This document shows, piece after piece, positions 51,742 to 60,423 of a stretch of 64,000 bases of DNA. The notes below the pieces were generated by a model that saw nothing but the letters and a program-made list of their open reading frames with translations, did no database searches and was not told the origin of the DNA. Source of the DNA: Roseomonas sp. KE2513 (GTDB lineage: Bacteria > Pseudomonadota > Alphaproteobacteria > Acetobacterales > Acetobacteraceae); assembly GCF_016107305.1 (NCBI RefSeq), contig NZ_RCVR01000008.1, forward strand, positions 161,737 to 225,736, given 5' to 3'. The number at the start of each line of letters is the position of its first letter. The first letter of the stretch is position 1. Made by a program: the position numbers and the translations under genes.

Positions 51742-52536
51742 ATGCTCGAGCACGCGAAGAAGACGCTGCGGATCACCCCGATGAGGGAGCGCGTCTCGCC
51801 CGCCGAGTGGCAGGCGCGGATCGACTGCGCCGCCTGCTACCGCCTCGTCGCCCATTACGGGATGGCGGACATGATGGCGAACCACATCTCCGTCCGCGTA
51901 CCAGGCGAGGACAACGCCTTCCTCATCAACCCCTACGGCATGATGTACGAGGAGATGACGGCCTCCTCCCTCATCAAGGTCGATATCGACGGCACGATCC
52001 TCGACAAGCCGGACTACGGGGATTTCGATTTCGGCATCAACCGCGCGGGCTACGTCATCCACTCCGCCATCCATCGCGCGCGGCATGACCTGGACTGCGT
52101 GATCCACACGCATACCTGGCCAGGCATGGCGGTCTCCTCGCTCGCATGCGGGCTGCTGCCGATGACGCAGACGGCGATGCGGTTCACGAAAATCAGCTAC
52201 CACGAGTACCAGGGCGTGGTGCTGGACCTCACGGAGCAGGAGGCGCTGGTCGCCAATCTCGGCGAGAACAACGCCATGATCCTGCGCAACCACGGGCTGC
52301 TGACCGTCGGCCGCACGGTGGGGGAGGCTTTCAACGCCCTGCACCGGCTGGAACTCTCCTGCCGTGCGCAGATCGCCGCCATGTCCTGCAACACGCCGCT
52401 GCACCCAGTCCCGCAGGCGGTGCTGGACGCCACCTACCAGAACTACCAGCCGAACGTCCGTCGCCCCTACGGCCTCATGGAATGGCCGGGGCTGCTGCGG
52501 ATGCTCGACCGGCTCGATCCGAGCTACGCGGAGTAG
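51742..52536 (+). CDS. Class II aldolase/adducin-family protein
   Basis: 264 residues from the ATG at 51742 with GGGAGAGGA upstream. The zinc site is visible as CVIHTHTWPGMA and the later RNHGLLTVG, with the family's MANHISVRVPG loop at the N-terminal end. Members cleave sugar phosphates or act on small carboxylates. It follows tcuB after 109 bases and could act on a downstream metabolite of that pathway, but the substrate is not known. Confidence 0.87.
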   Translation: MLEHAKKTLRITPMRERVSPAEWQARIDCAACYRLVAHYGMADMMANHISVRVPGEDNAFLINPYGMMYEEMTASSLIKVDIDGTILDKPDYGDFDFGINRAGYVIHSAIHRARHDLDCVIHTHTWPGMAVSSLACGLLPMTQTAMRFTKISYHEYQGVVLDLTEQEALVANLGENNAMILRNHGLLTVGRTVGEAFNALHRLELSCRAQIAAMSCNTPLHPVPQAVLDATYQNYQPNVRRPYGLMEWPGLLRMLDRLDPSYAE

Positions 52537-52549
52537 CGCGGGGCGCGCC

Positions 52550-53023
52550 TCAGGCGGCGATGGAGAGGTTGGCGGCCTCGGCCGGGCGCGCGGCCGCGCT
52601 CGGTGCCAGTTCGAGCACGTCGATGCCGTTCCCGGTGCCGGGATCGAAGCGGGCGGCGACCTCCACGCCGCGGCGGGCATCCAGGCCGACTGCCATCACC
52701 GCGAGGGCGTATTCACGGCCCGACCCGATGGCGGTGAAGCCGTCCTCCACCGCCCATTTTCCGTCGCGCCCGTGCAGCCAGCAGCGGCCGTCCGGCAGCA
52801 CCTCGATGGCGGTGCACCAGCGGTCCGAGGCTTGTCCGTCCGGGCGCCCGGTCAGGCCCTCAAGCCAGTCCAGCACAGCGCAGGCCACGTACCAGTCGCC
52901 CGTGGCGCCGAGCAGGCGACCGTCTGGCGTGCGACGGATTTTTGTCGAGGAATAGGTGGTAGTGCCGACGCTGACCCGCCGGTCGCCGACGAGTGCCTTG
53001 CTGTCCCACGCGATGGTCGTCAT
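52550..53023 (-). CDS. Orphan HslV-like (proteasome-type Ntn hydrolase) protein
   Basis: 157 residues beginning MTTIAWDSKALVGDRRVS. The second-residue threonine followed by T-I-x-D and a basic DRR is the start of proteasome-beta/HslV-type enzymes, where Thr is the nucleophile. GDWYVACAVLDWLEG and the terminal strands support the fold. Such single proteins are common in phages but this one is not beside any phage gene. No HslU partner is present. Upstream lies AT-rich DNA with a dyad. The activity is unproved. Confidence 0.6.
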   Translation of the reverse strand: MTTIAWDSKALVGDRRVSVGTTTYSSTKIRRTPDGRLLGATGDWYVACAVLDWLEGLTGRPDGQASDRWCTAIEVLPDGRCWLHGRDGKWAVEDGFTAIGSGREYALAVMAVGLDARRGVEVAARFDPGTGNGIDVLELAPSAAARPAEAANLSIAA

Positions 53024-53057
53024 GCGGATGACCCCCGGATGTGTCCTTCATCACATT

Positions 53058-53073
53058 TAGGTGATAATTTACC
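53058..53073. promoter_or_regulatory. AT-rich dyad upstream of the HslV-like gene
   Basis: AGGT and ACCT flank GATAATTT, in a strikingly AT-rich patch (53048-53075) within GC-rich DNA. It lies about 35 bases upstream of the start and could be the promoter with an operator. Confidence 0.35.
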
Positions 53074-53145
53074 TGTTGGGCAAGCTGAACCGAACGGCAG
53101 CGCAGGGCTGATGCAGGGTCGCAACAATCGGTCGGTGAAGCGCCG

Positions 53146-54108
53146 CTAATTCACGCTGGCACCGGAAAGCCGCACGACGGTGGCCCAGCGGGCAATCTCC
53201 TTGTCCAGAAAGGCGCCGAACTCCTCGGGCGTGCTGCCCACGGGGTCCGCACCCTGCTCGATCATCTGGCGCTCAATGTCTGGGCGGCGGACGGCCGCCG
53301 CGGCGTCGGCGGAGACGCGCTCCACCACCTCCCGCGGAGTGCCGGCAGGCCCCAGGATCCCGAACCAAGAGGAGGCGTCGAAGCCCTCGAAGCCGAGTTC
53401 CGCCATGGTCGGCACCTCCGGCGAGGAGCGTGAGCGGGCGAGGGTGGAGACCGCGAGGGCGCGCAGCTTGCCGGCCCTGATCTGCTCGATGACGGAGGGG
53501 ATGGTCGCGAACATGAAGTCGATCCGCCGCGTCAGCAGGTCGTTCAGCGCCACCGCCCCGCGATAGGGCACATGGGTGGTCTGCACCCCCGCCATCCCAT
53601 CCATCATCGCACTGGCGAGGTGTGACGAGGTGCCGACGCCGGTCGAGCCGTAGGAAAGGCCGCCCGGCCGCTGCTTCGCCAGCGCCACCAGCTCGGCCAC
53701 GCTGCGGGCCGGCGAGTCCGGCGCGACCACGAGGATGTTCGGCACCGAGGCCAGAAGGCTGATCGGCGCCAGATCCCGCCGCGTGTCGTAAGGCATGGTG
53801 CGGTAGAGCGACTGGTTGACGGCCAGCGGCCCCACCGAGGCGACGAGCAGCGTGTAGCCATCGGGCGCCGAGCGGGCGACGTATTCCGTGCCGATATTGC
53901 CGCCCGCCCCCGCGCGGTTCTCGATCACCACCGGCTGGCCCCAGCGTTCCGAGAGAAGGTTGCCGACGAGCCGGGCGATGATGTCCGTCGTGCCGCCGGC
54001 GGTGAAGGACACGACGATCCGCACCGGCCGGTCCGGCCAGGCCGCAAGGGCCGGGCCGGCGAGGGCCAGGGCAGGGGCAGCGAGCAGCAGGGCGCGGCGT
54101 GTCGTCAT
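53146..54108 (-). CDS. Bug-family substrate-binding receptor
   Basis: 320 residues with GGAGGAAAC upstream. A Sec/Tat-like signal (TTRRALLLAAPALALAGPALA) precedes WPDRPVRIVVSFTAGGTTDI, the Bug entry motif; ENRAGAGGNIGTEYV and THVPYRGAVALNDLLT follow. It binds a carboxylate in the periplasm. It is divergent from a second Bug gene across 104 bases. No TctA/TctB genes are near. Confidence 0.9.
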   Translation of the reverse strand: MTTRRALLLAAPALALAGPALAAWPDRPVRIVVSFTAGGTTDIIARLVGNLLSERWGQPVVIENRAGAGGNIGTEYVARSAPDGYTLLVASVGPLAVNQSLYRTMPYDTRRDLAPISLLASVPNILVVAPDSPARSVAELVALAKQRPGGLSYGSTGVGTSSHLASAMMDGMAGVQTTHVPYRGAVALNDLLTRRIDFMFATIPSVIEQIRAGKLRALAVSTLARSRSSPEVPTMAELGFEGFDASSWFGILGPAGTPREVVERVSADAAAAVRRPDIERQMIEQGADPVGSTPEEFGAFLDKEIARWATVVRLSGASVN

Positions 54109-54212
54109 GTTTCCTCCGCAGCGGCCATCTTCTGCGGCCGTCTTCCGTGATCGTCGCAAGGGCGTAGGCTGGGGCGCAAGCGCGGCCTTGGCGGCCGATC
54201 GGAGGAGATGAC

Positions 54213-55178
54213 ATGAACACGACACGGCGCGGATTGCTCGCTGCCTCGGGCGCGGCGCTGGCCATGCCGGCGCTGGCTGCCTGGCCGGAGCGGACTGTGA
54301 GCCTCGTGGTCCCCTACACCGCCGGCGGCTCGACCGACGTGGTGGCGCGGCTGTTGGCGCCCCGGCTGCAGGCGATCCTTGGCCAGTCCTTCGTAGTGGA
54401 CAACCGCACGGGGGCGGGCGGCTCGATCGGCACTGCGGCGGTGGCGCGCGGGCCGGCGGATGGCACCGTCTTCCTCGTCTCCTCCGCCAGCAACCATGTG
54501 ATGTACCCGATCGTGGCGCCCGGCAGCATGCCGGACCCGCGGGGCGCTTTTGCCGGGGTTTCCCAGCTGGCCGACATCCCGCTGGCACTGACGGTCGCGA
54601 ACCGGCTGGGCGTCTCGGACATGGCGGGGCTGCTGGCGCTGCTGAAGCGTGAGCCCGGGAAGCACTCCTTCGCCTCCTCCGGCGTCGGCGGGTCGCAGCA
54701 CCTGGCGGGAGAGCTCTTCGCCATGCGGGCGGGGGTGGACATCCTCCATGTTCCCTATCGTGGCGGCGGACCGGCGCTGAACGACCTCGTGGCCGGGCAG
54801 GTCTCGCTCGCCTTCCTCAATCTGCCGACCGCTCTGCCGCAGGCCGAGGCTGGAAAGGTGAAGATCCTGGCAGTGGCCGGCGAGAAGCGCTCGGCGCTGA
54901 AGCCGGACATTCCCACGGTGACGGAACTCGGGGTGCAGGGCTTCGCGGTGCGTTCCTGGACCGCCCTTTTCGCCCCGCGCGCGACTTCGCCCGAGATCGT
55001 GACGCGGCTCAGCGCGGCGGTTCGGCAGGCGCTTGAGGAACCAGGCATGAAGGCGCGCTTCGCGGAGCTTGGGGCGGAGGCCGAGGTCTCCACCCCCGCC
55101 GAGCTGGACAGCTTCGTGCGCGAGGAGTTCGTGCTGTGGGAGCCGGTGATCCGCGCCGCCAAGGTGACAGCGCAGTAG
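54213..55178 (+). CDS. Bug-family substrate-binding receptor
   Basis: 321 residues. Signal NTTRRGLLAASGAALAMPALA, then WPERTVSLVVPYTAGGSTDV; DNRTGAGGSIGTAAVARG and HVPYRGGGPALNDL are the Bug signature blocks. It is a paralogue of the receptors at 34.9 and 53.1 kb. A strong hairpin follows it. Possibly it works with the tcuAB/aldolase pathway just upstream, but no direct link is visible. Confidence 0.9.
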   Translation: MNTTRRGLLAASGAALAMPALAAWPERTVSLVVPYTAGGSTDVVARLLAPRLQAILGQSFVVDNRTGAGGSIGTAAVARGPADGTVFLVSSASNHVMYPIVAPGSMPDPRGAFAGVSQLADIPLALTVANRLGVSDMAGLLALLKREPGKHSFASSGVGGSQHLAGELFAMRAGVDILHVPYRGGGPALNDLVAGQVSLAFLNLPTALPQAEAGKVKILAVAGEKRSALKPDIPTVTELGVQGFAVRSWTALFAPRATSPEIVTRLSAAVRQALEEPGMKARFAELGAEAEVSTPAELDSFVREEFVLWEPVIRAAKVTAQ

Positions 55179-55188
55179 CGGGACACAA

Positions 55189-55228
55189 TGAAAAGGGCCG
55201 ACCGGGTTCCCCCGGGCGGCCCTTTTCA
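55189..55228. terminator. Bidirectional terminator between Bug and RND pump genes
   Basis: A 12-bp outer stem (TGAAAAGGGCCG / CGGCCCTTTTCA) encloses a second GC stem, giving a T run on both strands. It lies in the gap between convergent genes. Confidence 0.85.
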
Positions 55229-55245
55229 CGTCTTTCGGCCAGCGC

Positions 55246-58200
55246 CTATTCCGCCGGGGCGGGATGTGCCACCGGCGGCGCGGCGCGCGAGCCGCGGCGG
55301 AGGCGCCCGACAGCACTGCCGAGCGCGTCGAAGCCGAGATAGAGCACGGGCGTGACGAAGAGCGTCAGCGCCTGGCTGACCGCAAGGCCGCCCACCACGG
55401 CGAGGCCCAGCGGCTGGCGCAGCTCGGCCGCAGCACCCCAGCCGGCGGCGATCGGCACCGCGCCGGCGGCGGCCGCCAGCGTCGTCATGATGATCGGGCG
55501 GAAGCGGAGGAGGCAGGCCTCCCGCACCGCCGTCAGCGGGTCCACGCCCTCCCGCTGCCGGCTGAGCGCCACGTCCACGATCATGATGGCGTTTTTCTTC
55601 ACCAGCCCGATCAGCAGCAGCACGCCGATCACGCCGATGACCGAGAGATCCATCCCGAAAAGCCAGAGCGTGGCGAGCGCCCCCAGCGCCGCGGCGGGCA
55701 GGCCGGAGAGGATGGTCAGCGGGTGGATGAGGCTCTCGTAGAGGACGCCGAGCACGACATACATCACGAGCACGGCGGCGAGGATCAGCGCGCCCTGGCC
55801 GGCCAGCGCCTGCTGGAAGACCTGCGCCGTGCCCGAGAAGGCGCCGATGACGCCGAGCGGCGGTTGCATCTCCGCCTGGGTCGCCATGATGGCTTCCGTT
55901 GCCGCGCCCAGCGAGACGCCGGGCGCGAGGTTGAAGCCGATGGTGACGGCGGGAAGCTGGCCCTGGTGCCCGACCGTCAGCGGCCCGGTGCCGCGCTGCA
56001 CCGTTGCCAGCGCGCTCAGCGGCACGAGGCGCCCGGTATTGGAGCGGAGATAGAGCTTCTGCAGCCCGCTCTCATCCCGCTGGTCCTCCGGCAGGGCCTC
56101 CACGATGACCGGATAGGCGTTCGCCTGGGCGTAGATGGTGGAGATCTGCCGCGCGCCAAAGGCGGAGTAGAGGGCCTGGCGCACCTGATCCACCGTCACG
56201 CCAAGCGCCGCCGCTCGGTCGCGGTCCACCTGCACCGAGACCACGGGCGCGTCGAGCTGAAGGTCCGTGTTCACGTCCTGCAGCAGCGGGTTGCTCCGCA
56301 GCCGGGCCGCGAGGCGTTGGGAGAAGTCGTAGAGCGGCCCGGATTCGAGCCCCTGCAGCGTGTAGATGTAGAGGGTGCGCGACTGGCGGGCGCCGAAGTT
56401 GAGGTTCTGGATCGGCTGGAGGAAGACCTGCATGCCCGGCACGCTGGAGGTTTCGCGGCGGAGCTGCTGGATGACCTCCTGCACGGGCGGGCGCTGGTTG
56501 CGGGGCTTCAGCTCGATGAACATGCGCCCCTGGTTGATCGAGAGGCTCTGCCCGACCGCGCCGACGTTGGAGGCGACCGTCTCGACATAGGGGTTCGCCT
56601 TGATGATCCGGGCGACCTCCCCCTGCAGCTCCACCATCGCCTCGTAGGAGGCGTCGCGCGGGCCCTCGGTCGCGCCATTGGCGAGGCCGGTATCCTCGAT
56701 CGGGAAGAAGCCTTTGGGCATCGCGACGGCCAGCCAGCCGGCCGCGACAAGGGAGGCGAAGAACACCGCCCAGACCACCAGCCGGAAGCGGAGCGCGAGG
56801 CCCAGCCCCCAGGCATAGGCCCGCTCCACCGCTTTGAAGCCGCGCTCGAGGAAGGCATCCACCCGGCCTGGCGCCGAATGATGCGGCAGCCAGGAGGCCA
56901 TGAGCGGCGTGAGGGTGAGGGAGACGAAGCAGGATACAGCGACCGCCAGCGAGACGGTGGCCGCGAAGGCATTGAAGACGCGCCCTACCACGCCGCCCAT
57001 GAGCAGGATCGGCAGGAAGACCGCGGTGAGCGAGAGGGTGATCGAGATGATCGTGAAGCCGATCTCCCGCGAACCCTTCAGCGCCGCCTCGAAGGGGTCC
57101 ATCCCCTCCTCCACATGGCGGACGATGGCTTCGAGCATGACGATGGCGTCGTCCACCACGAGGCCTACCGCCAGGGTGAGCGCCAGCAGGGTCACGTTGT
57201 CGATGCCGTAGCCCATCAGGTACATCAGCCCGAAGGTGCCGCAGAGCGAGATCGGCACCGCGACCATCGGGATCAGCGTCGCCAGCAGACGCCGCAGGAA
57301 GAGCCAGACCACCAGCACAACGAGGCCGATGGCGATGATCAGGCTTTCCTGCACGTCGTGTACCGCGGCACGGATGGAGGCGGAGCGGTCCAGCGCCACA
57401 TCGAGCTGCGAGCCCGGCGGCAGCGCCGCGCGCAACGCGGGCAGGGCGGCGATCACGCCGTCCACCACTTCCACCGTGTTCGCGTCCGGCTGGCGCTGCA
57501 CGGCGAGCGTCAGGCCGCGCACCCCGTTGCGGTAGGAGGCGACGCGGTCGTTCTGCACGCCGTCCACGACGTCCGCCACTTCCGAAAGGCGCACCTGGGC
57601 GCCGGACCGGCCGGCGATCACGAGGTTGCCGAAGGCCTCGGCGTCCGGCGGCTGGTCGTTCGCGCGCAGCACCAGCTGCTGCCGCTGACCGCTGAGCGTG
57701 CCGACCGGCGTGTTCGAATTGGCCGTCGCGACCGCGCTGCTGACCTGGTCCAGCGTGAGCCCCATGGCCGCCAGCCGGTCCGCCCGCATCCGCACGCGGA
57801 CGGAGAAGAGCTGCTCGCCATAGGTCACGACCTGCGCGACGCCCGGCACGCGGGAGAGGGCAGGGGAGACGAGCGTCGAGGCGATGTCGTTCAGCTGGTA
57901 GAGCGGCACGTCCCCGCCCGAGAGCGTCAGCAGCACCACCGGCGCATCGGCCGGGTTCGCCTTCCGATAGGAGGGCGGCTGCGTCATCTCGATCGGCAGG
58001 CGCCGCTGGGCACGGGTCAGCGCCGCCTGCACGTCCTGCGCGGCCGCGTCGATGTTTCGGTTAAGCACGAATTGCAGCGTGATCTGCGTCGTGCCCTGGC
58101 CGGAGGTGGATGAGATCTGGTCGATGCCGGTGATGGTGGAGAACTCACGCTCCATCGGCAGGGCGACAGAGGTGGCCATGGTGTCCGGGCTCGCGCCGGG

Positions 58201-58353
58201 AAGCTGGGCGCTGACCGTGATGACCGGGAAGTCGACCCGCGGCACGGCAGCCACGGGCATGGACAGGTAGCCCATGATGCCCGCGAGCACGATGGCCACC
58301 GAGAGGAGCCCGGTCATGACCGGGCGGCGGATGAAGACGGCGGAAAGGTTCAT
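55246..58353 (-). CDS. RND-family efflux permease (MdtB/MdtC type)
   Basis: 1035 residues with twelve membrane helices and two large periplasmic loops. It opens LSAVFIRRPVMTGLLSVAIV. Family markers are PVAAVPRVDFPVITVSAQLPG, LAVGLVVDDAIVMLEA (with the proton-relay Asp pair) and IGVLLLIGLVKKNAIMIVDVA. It exports drugs or detergents by proton exchange with an outer-membrane partner. It overlaps the adaptor gene (ATGA at 58350-58353). No outer-membrane channel gene is next to it. Confidence 0.93.
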   Translation of the reverse strand: MNLSAVFIRRPVMTGLLSVAIVLAGIMGYLSMPVAAVPRVDFPVITVSAQLPGASPDTMATSVALPMEREFSTITGIDQISSTSGQGTTQITLQFVLNRNIDAAAQDVQAALTRAQRRLPIEMTQPPSYRKANPADAPVVLLTLSGGDVPLYQLNDIASTLVSPALSRVPGVAQVVTYGEQLFSVRVRMRADRLAAMGLTLDQVSSAVATANSNTPVGTLSGQRQQLVLRANDQPPDAEAFGNLVIAGRSGAQVRLSEVADVVDGVQNDRVASYRNGVRGLTLAVQRQPDANTVEVVDGVIAALPALRAALPPGSQLDVALDRSASIRAAVHDVQESLIIAIGLVVLVVWLFLRRLLATLIPMVAVPISLCGTFGLMYLMGYGIDNVTLLALTLAVGLVVDDAIVMLEAIVRHVEEGMDPFEAALKGSREIGFTIISITLSLTAVFLPILLMGGVVGRVFNAFAATVSLAVAVSCFVSLTLTPLMASWLPHHSAPGRVDAFLERGFKAVERAYAWGLGLALRFRLVVWAVFFASLVAAGWLAVAMPKGFFPIEDTGLANGATEGPRDASYEAMVELQGEVARIIKANPYVETVASNVGAVGQSLSINQGRMFIELKPRNQRPPVQEVIQQLRRETSSVPGMQVFLQPIQNLNFGARQSRTLYIYTLQGLESGPLYDFSQRLAARLRSNPLLQDVNTDLQLDAPVVSVQVDRDRAAALGVTVDQVRQALYSAFGARQISTIYAQANAYPVIVEALPEDQRDESGLQKLYLRSNTGRLVPLSALATVQRGTGPLTVGHQGQLPAVTIGFNLAPGVSLGAATEAIMATQAEMQPPLGVIGAFSGTAQVFQQALAGQGALILAAVLVMYVVLGVLYESLIHPLTILSGLPAAALGALATLWLFGMDLSVIGVIGVLLLIGLVKKNAIMIVDVALSRQREGVDPLTAVREACLLRFRPIIMTTLAAAAGAVPIAAGWGAAAELRQPLGLAVVGGLAVSQALTLFVTPVLYLGFDALGSAVGRLRRGSRAAPPVAHPAPAE

Positions 58354-59549
58354 CGGGCGGCTGCCTGCGCCTGCTGCGCCATCTGCGGCGCATCAGGTGC
58401 CTGCCCAGTTTGGGCCTGAGGCCTTCCGCCGCCGGGTGCCTGCCCGGGGGTGCGGACCGCGACCCGGGCACCGTCCCGCAGGCGCTCGATGCCCTCGGTC
58501 ACCACGCGCTCGCCGTCCGTGACCCCGCCCTCGATGACGGCGCGGCCAGAGGCGTAGCGCAGCACCTTCACCCCCACCCGCCGGGCGGTGTTCTCCGGCG
58601 TGACGGCATAGAGAAAGTTGCCGCCCTGCCCCACGCGTACGGCGGCGACGGGGACGGAGGTGGCCTGGGCATCGGTGCGCGGAACCATCACCACCTCCAG
58701 GTACTGGCCGGGCCAGAGCCGCGAGGCCTCGTTGAGGAAACGCGCCTTCAGCTGGATCGTGCCGGTGGTGGTGTCCACGGCGCTATCGACGAAGACCAGT
58801 TCCCCCTGCGCCGGGCGGGCGGCCTCCCCCGGGGGCTGGGCGCGCACGCGGGGCGTCTCGTTCCGTCCCTGGGCGGCGCGCAGCTCGGCCAGCCAGCGCT
58901 CGGGCACGGAGAAGGCGACGAGGATCGGGTCGGTCTGGGTGATGGTGGCCAGCACCGCGCCCTCAGAGGCGCGGACGAAGTTGCCGGCCTTGTAGGGCAG
59001 GTTGCCCAGCCGGCCGGGGGCCTCGGCCCGGATGGTCGCGAACTCGATTGCCAGCCGCGTCTGCGCCACGATTGCCTCGCCGGCCTTCACGGTCGCGGCG
59101 AGGGCGGTCGCGTCCGCGCTCGCCTGCTCGGCCCGCTGGGCGGAGGCGTAGGCGTCGGAGCGGAGCGAGGCGTAGCGCCGGGCGTCGGCCTGGGCGCGCT
59201 CGAGCTGGGCGCGGTCGCGCGCCAGGTTCGCCTCCTGCTGGGCGAGCTGGGCCTGGGCGGTGCGGGAGTCCAGGGTGAAGAGCAGGTCGCCGGCCTTCAC
59301 CAGCTGCCCTTCCTCCACATGCACCCGCTCGATCTGCCCATCCACCCGCGAGCGGACGGAGATCACCGAGATCGGCTGGGCTGTCCCGTTCGCCGTTACC
59401 TCCACCGGCACCGCGCCAACGGTGGCCGGCGCGACGGCGACAGAGACCGGCGGCCCGCCCTCCTGGCCAGGAGGCGTGGCCGGGGCCTGTGCCAGCGCGG
59501 AACTCGCCGCACCGAGAGCAAGGCAGAAAGCAGCGAGGACTGCGCGCAT
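58350..59549 (-). CDS. RND efflux periplasmic adaptor (membrane fusion protein)
   Basis: 399 residues from the ATG at 59549; the open frame begins 10 codons earlier. A signal peptide ends at ALAQA. The lipoyl half-motifs (VRSRVDGQIERVHVEEGQLVKAGDLLFTLD) flank a coiled-coil hairpin of Ala/Arg/Gln-rich heptads. A beta-barrel and membrane-proximal domain follow, and the C-terminus is Pro/Gln-rich. It links the permease with an outer-membrane channel. The 243-bp gap upstream shared with hpnM holds AT-rich promoter-like DNA. Confidence 0.9.
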   Translation of the reverse strand: MRAVLAAFCLALGAASSALAQAPATPPGQEGGPPVSVAVAPATVGAVPVEVTANGTAQPISVISVRSRVDGQIERVHVEEGQLVKAGDLLFTLDSRTAQAQLAQQEANLARDRAQLERAQADARRYASLRSDAYASAQRAEQASADATALAATVKAGEAIVAQTRLAIEFATIRAEAPGRLGNLPYKAGNFVRASEGAVLATITQTDPILVAFSVPERWLAELRAAQGRNETPRVRAQPPGEAARPAQGELVFVDSAVDTTTGTIQLKARFLNEASRLWPGQYLEVVMVPRTDAQATSVPVAAVRVGQGGNFLYAVTPENTARRVGVKVLRYASGRAVIEGGVTDGERVVTEGIERLRDGARVAVRTPGQAPGGGRPQAQTGQAPDAPQMAQQAQAAAR

Positions 59550-59792
59550 GCGTTGGTTCCGGGCTGTGATTCCGCTCACTCTCGCTTGCGGACCGCTGGT
59601 TCGAAAAGGACGATACTAAGTGTTCTGTCTATCCTGAGACAATTTGTTGCCTCTCGGACATGTATTTTGGCGCAAGAACCGTCGAAGTCGCGGCAACCGG
59701 GCGTCCCGTGAACGCCTATATGGTGTCAGGCAGGGATCCGGAAGCATTCTCTAATGAGATTAAGGTTAGGTATTCGTGATACGCTTCACGGC

Positions 59793-60413
59793 ATGCGCAA
59801 CCCTGGCCCCGGTCGCGCCTCCCGCAGGGCGTTGCTGGCGGCAGTCCTCCTCCTCCCTGCGGCCCCGGTATTGGCCCAGGCGGGCGCGTCGGGCGTCGTG
59901 GAGACGCTGCACGCGGCCCTGATCGGGGTGATGCGGGATGCCCGGCGCCTGGGCGTCCGCGGGCGGCTGGACCGGCTGCGGCCGGTCATGCAATTGGCCT
60001 TCGACCTTCCGGCGATGACGCGGATCGCGGTCGGGCCCGCCTGGTCCGGCATTGCGCCCGACCAGCAGGCGGCGCTCGTGGCCGCCTTTTCCGACTGGAC
60101 GATCGCGACTTATGCGAACCGCTTCGACGGCTATTCCGGCGAAAGCTTCGCCACCACAGGCGAATCAACCCTTGCGAACGGGGATCACCTTGTTCGCACC
60201 GTACTGAACCGGGTGAACAACGCGCCCGTGCAGCTCAACTACCTCCTGCGGCAGGGGCAGGGGGCGTGGCGGATCGTGGATATCTATCTCACCGGCACGA
60301 TCAGCGAACTCGCCTCCCGCCGCGCTGAGTTTGCCACTCTCCTGCGCGAGGGCGGGGCGGAGCGGCTGACGGCGGAACTGCGGCGCCGGGCGACGGACCT
60401 GCTGCGGGCCTGA
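59793..60413 (+). CDS. hpnM: MlaC/HpnM-type periplasmic lipid-binding protein
   Basis: 206 residues from the ATG at 59793 (an ATG at 59754 is also in frame). A signal peptide with twin arginines (SRRALLAAVLLLPAAPVLA) is followed by the Ttg2/MlaC fold: FDLPAMTRIAVGPAWSGI, FSDWTIATYANRFDGYSGESF, VQLNYLLRQGQGAWRIVDIYLTG. These carry lipids between inner and outer membranes. With hpnN next door it is best taken as HpnM, linked to hopanoids. It converges on mlaA with a 10-base gap. Confidence 0.82.
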   Translation: MRNPGPGRASRRALLAAVLLLPAAPVLAQAGASGVVETLHAALIGVMRDARRLGVRGRLDRLRPVMQLAFDLPAMTRIAVGPAWSGIAPDQQAALVAAFSDWTIATYANRFDGYSGESFATTGESTLANGDHLVRTVLNRVNNAPVQLNYLLRQGQGAWRIVDIYLTGTISELASRRAEFATLLREGGAERLTAELRRRATDLLRA

Positions 60414-60423
60414 ACCGGCGCCC

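Noticed and set aside
53048..53075. AT-rich patch as a dif/XerCD site
   Set aside because: It lacks the paired XerC/XerD arms; the AGGT/ACCT dyad suits an operator better.
55264..58113. 949-codon plus-strand frame opposite the RND permease
   Set aside because: Antisense shadow with Arg/His/Asp-rich content; the minus-strand protein is an unmistakable RND pump.
59589..59600. GGTTCGAA, a T-loop-like sequence, as a tRNA
   Set aside because: No matching acceptor, D or anticodon arms could be found around it.
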